In this document: positions 7,687 through 16,665 of the stretch, piece by piece
Position numbering within the stretch: the stretch's first letter is position 1
Layout of the letters: the number at the start of each line of letters is the position of its first letter
Assembly: GCF_014651855.1 (NCBI RefSeq)
Contig: NZ_BMXR01000011.1
Coordinates: forward strand, 62,001 to 126,000
Length of the DNA: 64,000 nucleotides
Reading direction: 5' to 3'
DNA from: Saccharospirillum salsuginis
GTDB lineage: Bacteria > Pseudomonadota > Gammaproteobacteria > Pseudomonadales > Natronospirillaceae
Notes under the pieces: generated by a model
The model's input: the letters and a program-made list of their open reading frames with translations, nothing else
What the model was told of the DNA's origin: nothing
Database searches by the model: none
Program-made: the position numbers and the translations under genes

Positions 7687-8877
7687 ATGTCCCGGAAACC
7701 CCTCAGTTTTGCCACGCGCGCCATTCACGCCGGCTATAACGCCAGCGACAACGATGGTGCCCTGAACCCACCGGTCTACATGACGTCGACCTACTGTTTC
7801 GACTCGGTCGAGCAGGGCGCCGCCCGTTTCGCCGGCGAGGCCGAAGGCCACGTCTACAGCCGATTGTCGAACCCGACCCAGGCCGTGCTCGAAGAACGGC
7901 TTGCCAACCTCGAGGATGCCGAAGCCGGTCTCGCCACCGCCTCCGGCATGGGCGCCATCACCGCCGCGCTGTGGACCCTGGTCGGACCGGGCGACACCGT
8001 GCTCGCCGATGAGACGCTCTACGGCTGCACCTTCGCCTATTTCGAACACGGCCTGAAGCGGTTCGGTGTCAACGTCCGCTTCGTCGACTGCACCGACCTC
8101 GACGCCGTCGCCAAAGCGCTGGACGAGACCACGCGCGTCGTCTACTTCGAAAGCCCGGTCAATCCCAACATGCGGGTGATCGACATCGCCGCGGTCAGCC
8201 GCCTGGCGCACGGCCACAACCCGGACATCCAGGTCATGGTCGACAACACCTACTGCACACCGGCGCTGCAACGGCCGCTGACGCTCGGCGCCGACCTGGT
8301 CGTGCATTCGGCCACCAAGTATCTGGGCGGCCACGGCGACCTGATCGCCGGTGCCGTCGTCGGCCGCAAAGAGATCATCGACCAGATCCGCCTGTATGGC
8401 CTCAAGGACATGACCGGCGCCGTGATCTCACCGATGACCGCCTTCCTTATCCTGCGCGGCCTGAAAACGCTGGAACTGCGCATGGAACGCCACAGCGACA
8501 ACGCCCAGGCGCTGGCCGAATGGCTGGTGAAGCATCCGGAGGTCGAGTCCGTCTACTTCCCGGGTCTGCCGGATAGCCCATACCACGCCCTGGCAAAAGA
8601 CCAGATGGCCCGCCCCGGCGGCATGATCGCCCTGGAGTTGCGCGGCGGCTTCGATGCCGGTGTGCGCTTCATGAACCGACTGAAACTGGTCAAGCGCGCC
8701 GTCAGTCTGGGCGACGCCGAAACCCTGTGCCAGCACCCGGCGAGCATGACGCACTCGACCTACACCCCCGAGGAACGCGCCGAACACGGCATCAGCGAAG
8801 GCTTGGTGCGGATCTCGGTCGGGCTGGAAACAATCGGGGATGTGATCGCGGATATCGAGCAAGCGCTGGCGGGTTAA
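7687..8877 (+). CDS. megL: Methionine gamma-lyase (PLP enzyme)
   Basis: A 396-residue enzyme of the Cys/Met metabolism PLP family. It should convert L-methionine to methanethiol, 2-oxobutyrate and ammonia. The PLP lysine is Lys211 in HSATKYLGGHGD. The loop TLYGCTF carries Cys114, the position typical of methionine gamma-lyases and usually different in cystathionine lyases and synthases. ISNPT-like (LSNPT) and PASMTHSTYTPEER segments match the Pseudomonas enzyme closely. The ATG follows TTGGAGGAA. It ends in a 4-bp overlap with the convergent melR-like gene. Cystathionine gamma-lyase activity is the alternative. Confidence 0.85.
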   Translation: MSRKPLSFATRAIHAGYNASDNDGALNPPVYMTSTYCFDSVEQGAARFAGEAEGHVYSRLSNPTQAVLEERLANLEDAEAGLATASGMGAITAALWTLVGPGDTVLADETLYGCTFAYFEHGLKRFGVNVRFVDCTDLDAVAKALDETTRVVYFESPVNPNMRVIDIAAVSRLAHGHNPDIQVMVDNTYCTPALQRPLTLGADLVVHSATKYLGGHGDLIAGAVVGRKEIIDQIRLYGLKDMTGAVISPMTAFLILRGLKTLELRMERHSDNAQALAEWLVKHPEVESVYFPGLPDSPYHALAKDQMARPGGMIALELRGGFDAGVRFMNRLKLVKRAVSLGDAETLCQHPASMTHSTYTPEERAEHGISEGLVRISVGLETIGDVIADIEQALAG

Positions 8878-9803
8878 CCCTCGTTTGCCGGACCGGGATT
8901 TCCCGGTGAGAGCGATTGCGCGGCATCCCGGAATCGCTGCGGTGTCGTCGACTCGTACCGCTTGAAGGCGGCATAGAAACGACTGTTGGTGCTGAACCCG
9001 ACGGCCAGGGCAATGTCCAGTATCGGCCGCCGGGTATCGGCCAGCAACGCCTTGGCGTGGTTGATGCGCAGGCGGGTGATGTACTGCTTGATCGACGTGC
9101 GCATGACCTTTTTGAACCGGTTCATGGCGTAGTTGGGGTGCAAACCGACCCGACGGGCGATGTCGTCGACCGTCAACGGCGTGTCGTAGTGCTGGGCGAT
9201 GGTGTCCAGCATGACGCGAACCTGTTCCAGGCCGGGGTCGTTGCGACGTTGCGGCTGCGGTGTGTCGTCGTCGGGTGTCAACAGCCGGGTCCAGCCGTAG
9301 CGCGTGGTGCGCTTGAGCAGGGTCAGAATCTCATCCGACACCAGTTGGACAAGCCCCGCATCCTGTCGCTCGAAATCGCGGATCAACATCGCCAGATGAT
9401 CCGGAGCGAGCGGGTAGGGCGCAGCGGACATCATCACCGCACCGCGGATGACATCGTTGAACAGCGCCTCGTCCAGCGGCCAGATCAGGAACTGCTGAAT
9501 CGGCACATAGGCGATCATCATGCGTCGACACCGATGAGCCTCGACCATCCGATGCGGCACCGCCGCCCAGAACACCCCGAGGTGATTCGCCGGCAGACGG
9601 AAGCGTCGCCCGTTGATCCGGTACTCGACGTCATCGTCGAAGGGCAGGTTGATCTCCACATGGCCATGCCAGTGGTGATGGCGCATGACGGCCGGGCGGC
9701 GCTCTTCGATGAAGATCCGGCCCGGGTGGTAATGGGCTCCCAGTGAGTGGTCCTCGAACCCCTCGGCCTGGCTTTCGGATTGTCGAGCGATGGGTGTCAC
9801 CAC
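8874..9803 (-). CDS. melR: MelR-like AraC-family regulator of alpha-galactoside use
   Basis: A 309-residue regulator: an N-terminal cupin sensor with HWHGHVEINLPF and VFWAAVPHRM, then two C-terminal helix-turn-helix motifs (LTVDDIARRVGLHPNYAM and ILDIALAVGFSTNSRFYAAF). The pattern matches E. coli MelR, the melibiose-responsive activator, across its whole length. The frame is open upstream to an ATG at 9896, but GTG at 9803 follows AGAGGAGG at six bases and gives MelR length (302 in E. coli). It is divergent from a GH36 alpha-galactosidase, which fits the role. The intergenic region holds a GGCGC/GCGCC inverted repeat at 9875-9890. Confidence 0.85.
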   Translation of the reverse strand: MVTPIARQSESQAEGFEDHSLGAHYHPGRIFIEERRPAVMRHHHWHGHVEINLPFDDDVEYRINGRRFRLPANHLGVFWAAVPHRMVEAHRCRRMMIAYVPIQQFLIWPLDEALFNDVIRGAVMMSAAPYPLAPDHLAMLIRDFERQDAGLVQLVSDEILTLLKRTTRYGWTRLLTPDDDTPQPQRRNDPGLEQVRVMLDTIAQHYDTPLTVDDIARRVGLHPNYAMNRFKKVMRTSIKQYITRLRINHAKALLADTRRPILDIALAVGFSTNSRFYAAFKRYESTTPQRFRDAAQSLSPGNPGPANEG

Positions 9804-9963
9804 CGATGGCCTCCTCTGAACAAACAACCCGATCTTAGGAAACGGGAATAGACGTTCAGAATACGGGAGGAACCGGCGCCTGTCAGCGCCTAGCATGATC
9901 GTTATCGAGCCAACCGGTTCTCAGGGGCGTATCGCCCCGGACCGATCACGCGAGGACAGGATC

Positions 9964-12087
9964 ATGCAAGACGGGTTTCATCTGAAAGGACGCCACAGCA
10001 GTGTCGTGGTGAGCAGCGACGACGGTGTACCGGCGATTGTCTACTGGGGTGAGGCGTTACCGGCTTCTCTGGACATTCAGGAACTGCTTCTGGCCACCAG
10101 CACACCGCATCCGGCGGGTTTTCTGGATGACATACCGCCATTGAGCCTGGTGCCGGAACTGGGGCGCGGTTTTCAGGGCGAAGCCGGCTTGATCGGCCAC
10201 GCCGACCGGCACCGTTGGGGTGGCCAGTTCGAGCTGACCGCGAGCGATCAGCCGGACAGCGACACCCTGATCCTGACCTGCCGCGATGCGCGGGCCGAAC
10301 TGACCCTGGTGCTGACGCTGGTTCTGGATGAGGCGACCGACGTCCTCTCGATCGACGCGGCGCTGACCAACGACGGGGAGACGGCGTACCAGCTGGATCA
10401 TCTCGGCGTATCGCTGCCGTTGCCATCCGAAGCGGACGAACTGATTACCTTCCACGGCCGCTGGATCCAGGAGTTCCTGACCCAGCGGATCGACTGGCCG
10501 ACGCACAAGGTGGTGCGCGAAAACCGGCGTGGCCGCACCTCGCACGAGAGCTTTCCGGCGATGATCGCCGGTGAGACCGGCTTCGGCGAAAACCGGGGCC
10601 AGGTCTGGGGGCTGCACTTGGCCTACAGCGGCAACCACCGGTTGGTGGCCGAAAAATTGATGGACGGCGCCCGGCACATTCAGGCGAGCGAATGGTTGTA
10701 TCCGGGTGAACTGTCGCTGGCGCGGGGCGAGACCTATCGGACGCCGACGATCCATGCCGCCTGGTCCGGCCGGGGGCTCAACGGTCTGTCGCAGCAATTC
10801 CACCGCTACCTGCGCTCGAACATCCTGGATCTGGATGTGCGCCGAAAACCGCGCCCGGTCCACCTGAATACCTGGGAAGGCATTTATTTCGACCACCAAC
10901 CCGAACAACTGCTGGAGATGGTCAAACAGGCCGCCGCCGTCGGGGTCGAACGCTTCATTCTCGACGATGGCTGGTTCGGCAAGCGCGACAACGACAAGGC
11001 CGGGCTCGGCGACTGGTTCGTCGACGAACGCAAACATCCGGGCGGTCTGGGCTATCTGATCGATGCGGTTACGGCGCACGGCATGGAATTCGGGCTCTGG
11101 TTCGAACCGGAAATGGTCAATCCCGATTCGGACCTGTTTCGCGCCCATCCGGACTGGATTCTGCAAGTCGACGGCTACGACCAGCAACTGGGCCGCAACC
11201 AGTACGTACTCGACCTGTCGAAACCGGCCGTCTTCGACTACCTGCTCGAACGGCTGGACGGGCACCTGTCGCACTACGACATCCGTTACATCAAGTGGGA
11301 CATGAACCGCGACCTGACCCAGCCGGGCAGCGACGGCATCGCCAGTGTGCACAACCAGACACACGCTGTGTATCGGCTGCTGGCCGAGCTTCGCCGACGG
11401 CACCCGAACGTCGAGATCGAAAGTTGCGCCTCCGGCGGCGGCCGCATCGATTTCGAGATCCTGAAACACACCCAGCGCGTCTGGACCTCGGACTGCATCG
11501 ACGCGCGCGAGCGCCAGCGCATTCAGTACGGTTACTCGCTGTTCCTGCCGATGGAGATCATGGGGTCGCACATCAGCGAGAACCCGGCGCACACCACCGG
11601 ACGCCGGCACGGTCTGGGCTACCGGTTGATCACCGCCCTGTTCGGGCACATGGGGCTGGAACTGGATGTGGTGAAGCTCACGCCAAACGAGCAGGACGAG
11701 GTGCGCGCCCTGGTCGATCTCTACAAACGGCACCGCACCCTGCTGCACACCGGAGACTTCTATCGCCTGGACATTCCCGACCCGGCGCTGCAGGGCTACG
11801 GTGTCGTCTCCGAAGACCGGCAGCAAGCCGTGTTCGCGGCCACGACTCTGTCGTTGCAGGAGCAGATGCTGTTGCCGCGCGTTCGGCTGGCCGGTCTCGA
11901 CCCGGAGCGGAATTACCAGGTGTCGTTCTGGATTCCCGCTGAGGCTCAGGGGCCGCGTACAGCTCCCTCCAGGTTGGAGGAAGCGGGCGGAGGTCTATTT
12001 TCGGCCCGGGTGCTGATGCAGGCCGGATTGCAGTTGCCGGTGCTGAACCCGGAGAGCGCCATGCTGATCGAACTGCAGGCGGTCTGA
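9964..12087 (+). CDS. GH36 alpha-galactosidase
   Basis: A 707-residue cytoplasmic glycoside hydrolase of family 36, hydrolysing terminal alpha-1,6-galactose from melibiose or raffinose-type sugars. It has an N-terminal beta-sandwich (about 1-300), a TIM barrel and a small C-terminal sheet. The nucleophile is Asp446 in YIKWDMNRDL and the acid/base is Asp510 in WTSDCIDARE; FILDDGWFG and GLWFEPEMVNPDSDL are further signatures. No signal peptide is seen, so substrate must be imported, but no transporter is nearby. The ATG at 9964 follows AGGACAGG. It is divergent from the MelR-like gene, the expected regulator. Confidence 0.9.
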   Translation: MQDGFHLKGRHSSVVVSSDDGVPAIVYWGEALPASLDIQELLLATSTPHPAGFLDDIPPLSLVPELGRGFQGEAGLIGHADRHRWGGQFELTASDQPDSDTLILTCRDARAELTLVLTLVLDEATDVLSIDAALTNDGETAYQLDHLGVSLPLPSEADELITFHGRWIQEFLTQRIDWPTHKVVRENRRGRTSHESFPAMIAGETGFGENRGQVWGLHLAYSGNHRLVAEKLMDGARHIQASEWLYPGELSLARGETYRTPTIHAAWSGRGLNGLSQQFHRYLRSNILDLDVRRKPRPVHLNTWEGIYFDHQPEQLLEMVKQAAAVGVERFILDDGWFGKRDNDKAGLGDWFVDERKHPGGLGYLIDAVTAHGMEFGLWFEPEMVNPDSDLFRAHPDWILQVDGYDQQLGRNQYVLDLSKPAVFDYLLERLDGHLSHYDIRYIKWDMNRDLTQPGSDGIASVHNQTHAVYRLLAELRRRHPNVEIESCASGGGRIDFEILKHTQRVWTSDCIDARERQRIQYGYSLFLPMEIMGSHISENPAHTTGRRHGLGYRLITALFGHMGLELDVVKLTPNEQDEVRALVDLYKRHRTLLHTGDFYRLDIPDPALQGYGVVSEDRQQAVFAATTLSLQEQMLLPRVRLAGLDPERNYQVSFWIPAEAQGPRTAPSRLEEAGGGLFSARVLMQAGLQLPVLNPESAMLIELQAV

Positions 12088-12207
12088 TATGTCGTGGACC
12101 CGTCCGGCGGACGGTGTCCAGGTCCCACTGCGACTTCTGGTTTTATATTGAATGTGCAATCAATAACCCGTAGCCTCCCCGTTCCGATTAAGGACATGAG
12201 GATTTTC

Positions 12208-14484
12208 ATGCACGTTAGTAATAAAACCCTGGCCGGCGCCATCGCGCTGAGCTTCAGCCTGCCGGCCGTCCAGGCCTCCGTCACCGTCGAGCGCGGTGCC
12301 ACTCCCCTGCAAAACGGCGACGCCGTCGCCGACACCGACATCCAGTTGCGCAACGACCATCTGGTCGCCTCCATCGCCGTCGATTCGGCGCCGCCCTGGG
12401 GCGTCGCGCCCGGCGGCATCATCGACGCCGCCCCGGTGGTCGATGGTGAACCGCTGCGCGACAAGGTGTCGCTGATCGATTTTATCCCCAACAACTGGTC
12501 CAGTTGGCCAACGACTTACCAGAATTTCGAGATCGTCGAAGACGGCCCGGAACGCGCCGTGATTCGGGTCGTACGCGACTGGGAAGCCGTGGTGCTGACC
12601 ACGACCTACACGCTGGACGCGGGATCGGACCGCATCCGGGTTGTGACCGAAATGGCCAACGACGGCGACAAGGCCTACGCCGAAATTCTCTCCGGCTATG
12701 TGATGTGGCCCGACGGCGGGCATCTGTTCGGCCCGGCCGGCATGCACGGCACCGAAGCAGGCCCGACCGATGCCGCCTTCGCCGACTGGTCCGCCGCCTA
12801 TGACGAAGACTGGGGCTTCGCACTGCACGCCCCCTACATGAACACCATCGATTACGAGGCCCGCGATCTGTACCTGAAGCACGACCTCGCCGCCGGCGAT
12901 AGCCGGGTGTTCGAAGGCTGGGTACAGGTGATGCCGGACGGCAGCATCGCCCGCGCCGTGGATGCCGAGATCGACCGGTTGAATCACCCGGCCGGTGCAA
13001 TCGACGGCTTCGTGACCACCGAATCCGGCAAGACGGTCACCGATCCGGTGGTCGTTGTGGAAAAAGACGGCGAACCCTATACCTGGGTCATGGGCCGCAA
13101 TGGTGAATTCGAACTCGACCTGCCGGCCGGCGAGTACGACCTCTACGCCACCGCCGAAGGCTATGCCGACAGCGCTCACCGCACTCTGACGGTCGAGGCC
13201 GACAGCCGCCGGACGGTCCGGTTCGACGACCTGAAAGCGCCGGGCACGGCCCGCATCGAAGTGACCGACGGTCACACCGGCGAACCGCTGGACGCGCGCC
13301 TGACCATCACCGAGGGGCAGACGCCTCTGGTGGGCTTCCTGGGCCAGAAGACCTACTTCACCGAGTTGAACGACATCGGTGTTCGCGAAGTCGAGATCGC
13401 ACCCGGCGACTACGTCTTCGAAGTGGCGGCCGGTAAGGACTTCCTGGCTCAAGCCGCGAATGTGGAGATTTCCGTGACCGCCGGGGCAGCCCAAACCACT
13501 GAGGTGAGCATCGAACCGCTGACCGCACCGAATAGCCGTCGTTGGTACTCGGCCGATCTGCACCACCATTCTGACGTGCTCGATGGCTTCTCCACGCCGG
13601 AATATGTCGTGCGCTCGCAATTGGCCGCCGGTTTGAACCTGACGTCGCTGATGGATCACGACACCACCGAAAACCTGGCGGAAACCGCCGCCTTGTCGGC
13701 CGGCCGGGACGTGCCTTTCATCCCGTCGATCGAGATTTCGGCCTCCTGGGGCCACTTCAATCCCTATCCGATCGATCTGGACGCGGAATACACGATCAAT
13801 TCCGGTGTGGCCAGCGTGCAGGACATCATCGACCAGCGTGATGCGCTCGGGGCCGACGCCATTCAGGTGAACCATCCCTACATCAAGTACGGGTACTACA
13901 CCAACGTCGAGAACGACACCGCGACCGGCGGTTATTACCCGCGTTTCGATCTGTTGGAAGTGAATGCCGATGGCGAATTTGAAAAGACACTGCGCAAAGC
14001 CTGGGACCACTGGACCGAAGGCGAACGCATCTACCTGAGTGCCGGTTCCGACGTGCACGACGTCTGGAAACATCGCTCCGGTGCCGTTCGCGCCTTCGCC
14101 AAAGTCGGCGGTGAAGTGGACGCGCATAACTTTGTTCAGGCCTTGCGCGACGGCCATGCCTTCGTCAGCTTTGGTCCGCTGGTGTACCCGGACGTCGATT
14201 TCGGTGACGACCTGACGGTCGCGACCGGTGAACGGGTCACGCTCGGGTTTGATCTGGAAGCGGCCAACGGATTGAAGTCCATTCAGTTGATCAGCGACAA
14301 CGGCGACGTGATCGCCGAGCGCAATTTCGACGGCGAACCGATCGCGGCTCGTGCCGAACTGGGACTGACCGCGAACGAAGACACCTTCGTCGCGGTGATT
14401 GTCGAAGACGCGGCCGGTAAAAATGCCTATTCCAACCCGATCTGGATCGACGTGATGACGCATCGGGCCGCCCCGGACGCGTAA
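12208..14484 (+). CDS. Exported PHP-domain (CehA/McbA-type) metallohydrolase
   Basis: A 758-residue exported protein with a signal peptide ending around AVQA (residue 21). The first half is beta-rich, with carboxypeptidase-regulatory-like modules at roughly 260-420. The second half is a PHP domain with metal-binding motifs DLHHHSD, MDHD, EISASWGHFN, VNHP and GSDVHD. Such proteins are phosphoesterase-like hydrolases, and CehA/McbA members include carbaryl hydrolase. The real substrate is unknown. The ATG at 12208 follows GAGGATTTTC. A CCGTCC/GGACGG hairpin at 12100-12114 separates it from the alpha-galactosidase. It ends at a family B repeat and a bidirectional terminator. Confidence 0.75.
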   Translation: MHVSNKTLAGAIALSFSLPAVQASVTVERGATPLQNGDAVADTDIQLRNDHLVASIAVDSAPPWGVAPGGIIDAAPVVDGEPLRDKVSLIDFIPNNWSSWPTTYQNFEIVEDGPERAVIRVVRDWEAVVLTTTYTLDAGSDRIRVVTEMANDGDKAYAEILSGYVMWPDGGHLFGPAGMHGTEAGPTDAAFADWSAAYDEDWGFALHAPYMNTIDYEARDLYLKHDLAAGDSRVFEGWVQVMPDGSIARAVDAEIDRLNHPAGAIDGFVTTESGKTVTDPVVVVEKDGEPYTWVMGRNGEFELDLPAGEYDLYATAEGYADSAHRTLTVEADSRRTVRFDDLKAPGTARIEVTDGHTGEPLDARLTITEGQTPLVGFLGQKTYFTELNDIGVREVEIAPGDYVFEVAAGKDFLAQAANVEISVTAGAAQTTEVSIEPLTAPNSRRWYSADLHHHSDVLDGFSTPEYVVRSQLAAGLNLTSLMDHDTTENLAETAALSAGRDVPFIPSIEISASWGHFNPYPIDLDAEYTINSGVASVQDIIDQRDALGADAIQVNHPYIKYGYYTNVENDTATGGYYPRFDLLEVNADGEFEKTLRKAWDHWTEGERIYLSAGSDVHDVWKHRSGAVRAFAKVGGEVDAHNFVQALRDGHAFVSFGPLVYPDVDFGDDLTVATGERVTLGFDLEAANGLKSIQLISDNGDVIAERNFDGEPIAARAELGLTANEDTFVAVIVEDAAGKNAYSNPIWIDVMTHRAAPDA

Positions 14485-14496
14485 GACTCTTTGACC

Positions 14497-14604
14497 GTAG
14501 GGCGGAAGAGCGACAGCGATATCCGCCGTTCCAAACCGGAGCCGGTGGATGCAACCTGGCAACGGGTCAAATGGCAGATATCGCCTGGGGCTCTTCTGCC
14601 CTAC
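14497..14604. repeat. Repeat family B, inverted pair, copy 2
   Basis: The left arm starts GTAGGGCGGAAGAGCGACAG and the right arm ends GGCTCTTCTGCCCTAC, with GATATC towards the inside of both arms. It lies immediately before the bidirectional terminator between two convergent genes. Confidence 0.85.
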
Positions 14605-14612
14605 ACGACGTC

Positions 14613-14643
14613 AAAAAAAAGGGGCCTGATGGCCCCTTTTTTT
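14613..14643. terminator. Bidirectional rho-independent terminator
   Basis: Eight A residues, the stem GGGGCC-TGAT-GGCCCC (14621-14636) and seven T residues. It can stop transcription from both sides, matching its place between the convergent PHP and M28 genes. Confidence 0.95.
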
Positions 14644-14660
14644 CATTAGATCAATCTACC

Positions 14661-16295
14661 TCATTTGATCCAGTATTTACCCCAATGGGTAATGTCATAC
14701 GCAGACGAAGCAGCGGCCGCCGAGAAACTCTGAACACTGGGTTCGGTCTCTTCTTCAGCGGCTTCGATTTCCTCATCGATCACCCAGGTCGAATGCGCGA
14801 ACACGGAGGTGACAAACGCAATCGCGTCGGCATTCACTTCCAGTGCCCGCAGGTTCAGGTTATCGATGTCGTCACACTCGGCATGGTAGCAGGGGTCGAA
14901 AGCAACGCCAGCTTCACCGCCGTAGATCTCGGCCTGTTCTTCGGTCTTGATCTGTTCCGCGCCGGTGAACAAACCGCCGAAGGCGATGTCGTTGAGGAAG
15001 AACTCGGCGTAGTCGGAGCGGAAGCTGATCTCGGAACCTTCAAAAGGCTCGCCGCGCAGGTCGAAGTACTTCTCGAACATCGCCTCGGTCGCGCCCGAAC
15101 CGGCCGGACCTTCCAGGCCGAACTCGGAGCCGTCGCCGTCATAGATGCCGTAGAAGGCATTGGGCGAGGCGATCATGTCGAAGTTCAAGTAGACCTTGAT
15201 GCGGGCTTTCTCTTCATCGCTCAAGCGCTGCACATAGCTGGTGGACCCGACCAGGCCGGCTTCCTCCGCGCCCCACCAGGCGAAACGCACCTTGTTGTGT
15301 GTCTTCGCCTTGCGCATCAGATACGCCATTTCCAACAGGGCGGCGCTGCCGGAACCGTTGTCCTGAATGCCGGGACCTTCCTGCACGGAATCCAGGTGAG
15401 CACCGAGCATAACGACATTGTCGTCGTTACCCCGGCGGGTTTCGGTGATGACATTTTCCACGGTGCGGGTTTCACGCAGCACATCGGCCATCATCGACAG
15501 AACCAGGCCGTCGGTTTCCGACCAGGCGACGCCATTGTCGTAGGTCGCGAAAAACGCCGGAATGCCGCCGATGTAATCGGCACCCAGGGTGGCGGAGATC
15601 AAACCGGTACGGTCATCGCTGTTGCCCTGATTAAAGATAATGGCACCGACCGCGCCGGACGCCGCCGCGTTTTCCGCTTTTTGCGCAAAGGTACAGGCAC
15701 CGCGCTGAATCAACGCGATGTTGCCCGCATTGAAATCGGCGAAATCCTCGATCTCGCAGCCGCTGGAGGAGCTGTTGTCCGGGCCGAGATCCAGGTCGAC
15801 CGCCTGAACCGTGCCGGACACATTGCCCGCTTCGGTCTGGGACAGGTAATTGAAATCCTCCTGCCAGACATAATCGGTCGGCGTCGGCGACAAGGCCGAC
15901 AGCTCACCATCGCCCAACTCGTAGAAGGCATTGAAATCGAACGCATCCCGCGTGACGCGATAGCCCATGTCGGTCAACTGCTGCACGACATAATCGACCG
16001 TTGCGTCATAGCCACTGAGACCGGAGGCGCGATTGCCCTGGTTCTCATCGGCGATGGTCTGGAAATCCTCCAGATACGTCAGGACGTTATCCGACTGCAT
16101 GCATCGCGGCATCCGCACCGGAGACGCATGGCGAATGTTCCAGCACTCGAAAAAGTGCAGGTTATCGCCGCTCCAGTAAGCATCCAGGATGTCGGAGAAA
16201 TAGGGGTGAGGTGAGGCCTGGGCCGGTGAGGCGGCCAGCAGGGCACCGGCCACGACGGATCCCGCCACGGCCAGCTTCTGAGCAGTGTGTTTCAT
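14661..16295 (-). CDS. Exported M28 family zinc aminopeptidase with PA domain
   Basis: A 544-residue exported peptidase. Signal peptide about 1-27 (ending PAQA), a protease-associated domain around 190-300, and a C-terminal M28 domain. The two-zinc ligands are visible as GAHLDS, QDNGSGS, WGAEEAGL, NFDMI and CYHAECDD; the EE pair holds the general base. It should remove N-terminal residues from extracellular peptides. The ATG at 16295 is preceded by AAGGGAAA, and the open frame further upstream is not a credible start because the signal peptide begins here. Two CRP-type palindromes 42 bp apart lie 155-212 bp upstream, so carbon status probably controls it. Confidence 0.9.
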   Translation of the reverse strand: MKHTAQKLAVAGSVVAGALLAASPAQASPHPYFSDILDAYWSGDNLHFFECWNIRHASPVRMPRCMQSDNVLTYLEDFQTIADENQGNRASGLSGYDATVDYVVQQLTDMGYRVTRDAFDFNAFYELGDGELSALSPTPTDYVWQEDFNYLSQTEAGNVSGTVQAVDLDLGPDNSSSSGCEIEDFADFNAGNIALIQRGACTFAQKAENAAASGAVGAIIFNQGNSDDRTGLISATLGADYIGGIPAFFATYDNGVAWSETDGLVLSMMADVLRETRTVENVITETRRGNDDNVVMLGAHLDSVQEGPGIQDNGSGSAALLEMAYLMRKAKTHNKVRFAWWGAEEAGLVGSTSYVQRLSDEEKARIKVYLNFDMIASPNAFYGIYDGDGSEFGLEGPAGSGATEAMFEKYFDLRGEPFEGSEISFRSDYAEFFLNDIAFGGLFTGAEQIKTEEQAEIYGGEAGVAFDPCYHAECDDIDNLNLRALEVNADAIAFVTSVFAHSTWVIDEEIEAAEEETEPSVQSFSAAAASSAYDITHWGKYWIK

Positions 16296-16449
16296 TGTTG
16301 TATTTCCCTTTGATTGAACGTTTGTTCTTGTTGGTTGTGGCCTGTTACTTCCATCCAATACAGGCCGTCGACTCGTACCGCTCAATCGAGCCGACTGAAA
16401 ATACTGGCCCCGGATCGGCCTTAGTGCAACGTTCAACCCAATCTATCCG

Positions 16450-16465
16450 TGTGATGATTGTCACT
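16450..16465 (-). promoter_or_regulatory. CRP/Vfr-type site, promoter-proximal of a pair
   Basis: TGTGATGATTGTCACT matches TGTGA-N6-TCACA at nine of ten fixed positions. It is 155 bp upstream of the M28 peptidase start. The second site starts exactly 42 bp away, four helical turns, so both would face the same side of the DNA. Confidence 0.65.
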
Positions 16466-16491
16466 ATTTATTAACACGATCTGTAATGCGG

Positions 16492-16507
16492 TGTGATGCG
16501 AATCACA
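16492..16507 (-). promoter_or_regulatory. CRP/Vfr-type site, distal of a pair
   Basis: TGTGATGCGAATCACA is a perfect TGTGA-N6-TCACA palindrome. It lies between the 44-residue gene (which ends at 16524) and the M28 peptidase, and can only sensibly serve the latter. Confidence 0.7.
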
Positions 16508-16523
16508 CTTAGGCCCGATTGCC

Positions 16524-16658
16524 TCAATGCCGGGTCAGCAATAAGTCCACGTAGGCTTCCGCGATCAGGTTGTCCGGATCAACCCCCAGCTCCCGAGCTT
16601 TTTGTTCAACCGCATCAAGGTCATCCACCCCGGCTTTGAGTTCAACATTTCTCGCCAT
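16524..16658 (-). CDS. 44-residue protein downstream of a HAD hydrolase gene
   Basis: A small frame, MARNVELKAG to LLLTRH, with a GGGAG ribosome site ten bases before the ATG. It starts 7 bp after the HAD hydrolase gene ends, so the two are likely co-transcribed. The first 20 residues resemble the start of CYTH-domain proteins (class IV cyclase / triphosphatase: MARNxExKA), but the rest does not continue that fold. It could be a remnant or a genuine small acidic helical protein, perhaps an antitoxin-like partner. Function unknown. Confidence 0.5.
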   Translation of the reverse strand: MARNVELKAGVDDLDAVEQKARELGVDPDNLIAEAYVDLLLTRH

Positions 16659-16665
16659 CGTTCAG

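Noticed and set aside
12160..14562. 800-codon open frame antisense to the PHP-domain gene
   Set aside because: High-GC shadow frame: the plus-strand protein has a signal peptide, metal motifs and a ribosome site, while the antisense product is of unnatural His/Gly/Val-rich composition and lacks motifs.
14571..16214. 547-codon plus-strand frame across the M28 peptidase
   Set aside because: Antisense shadow of a gene with complete zinc-site motifs; it also begins before the bidirectional terminator hairpin and crosses it.
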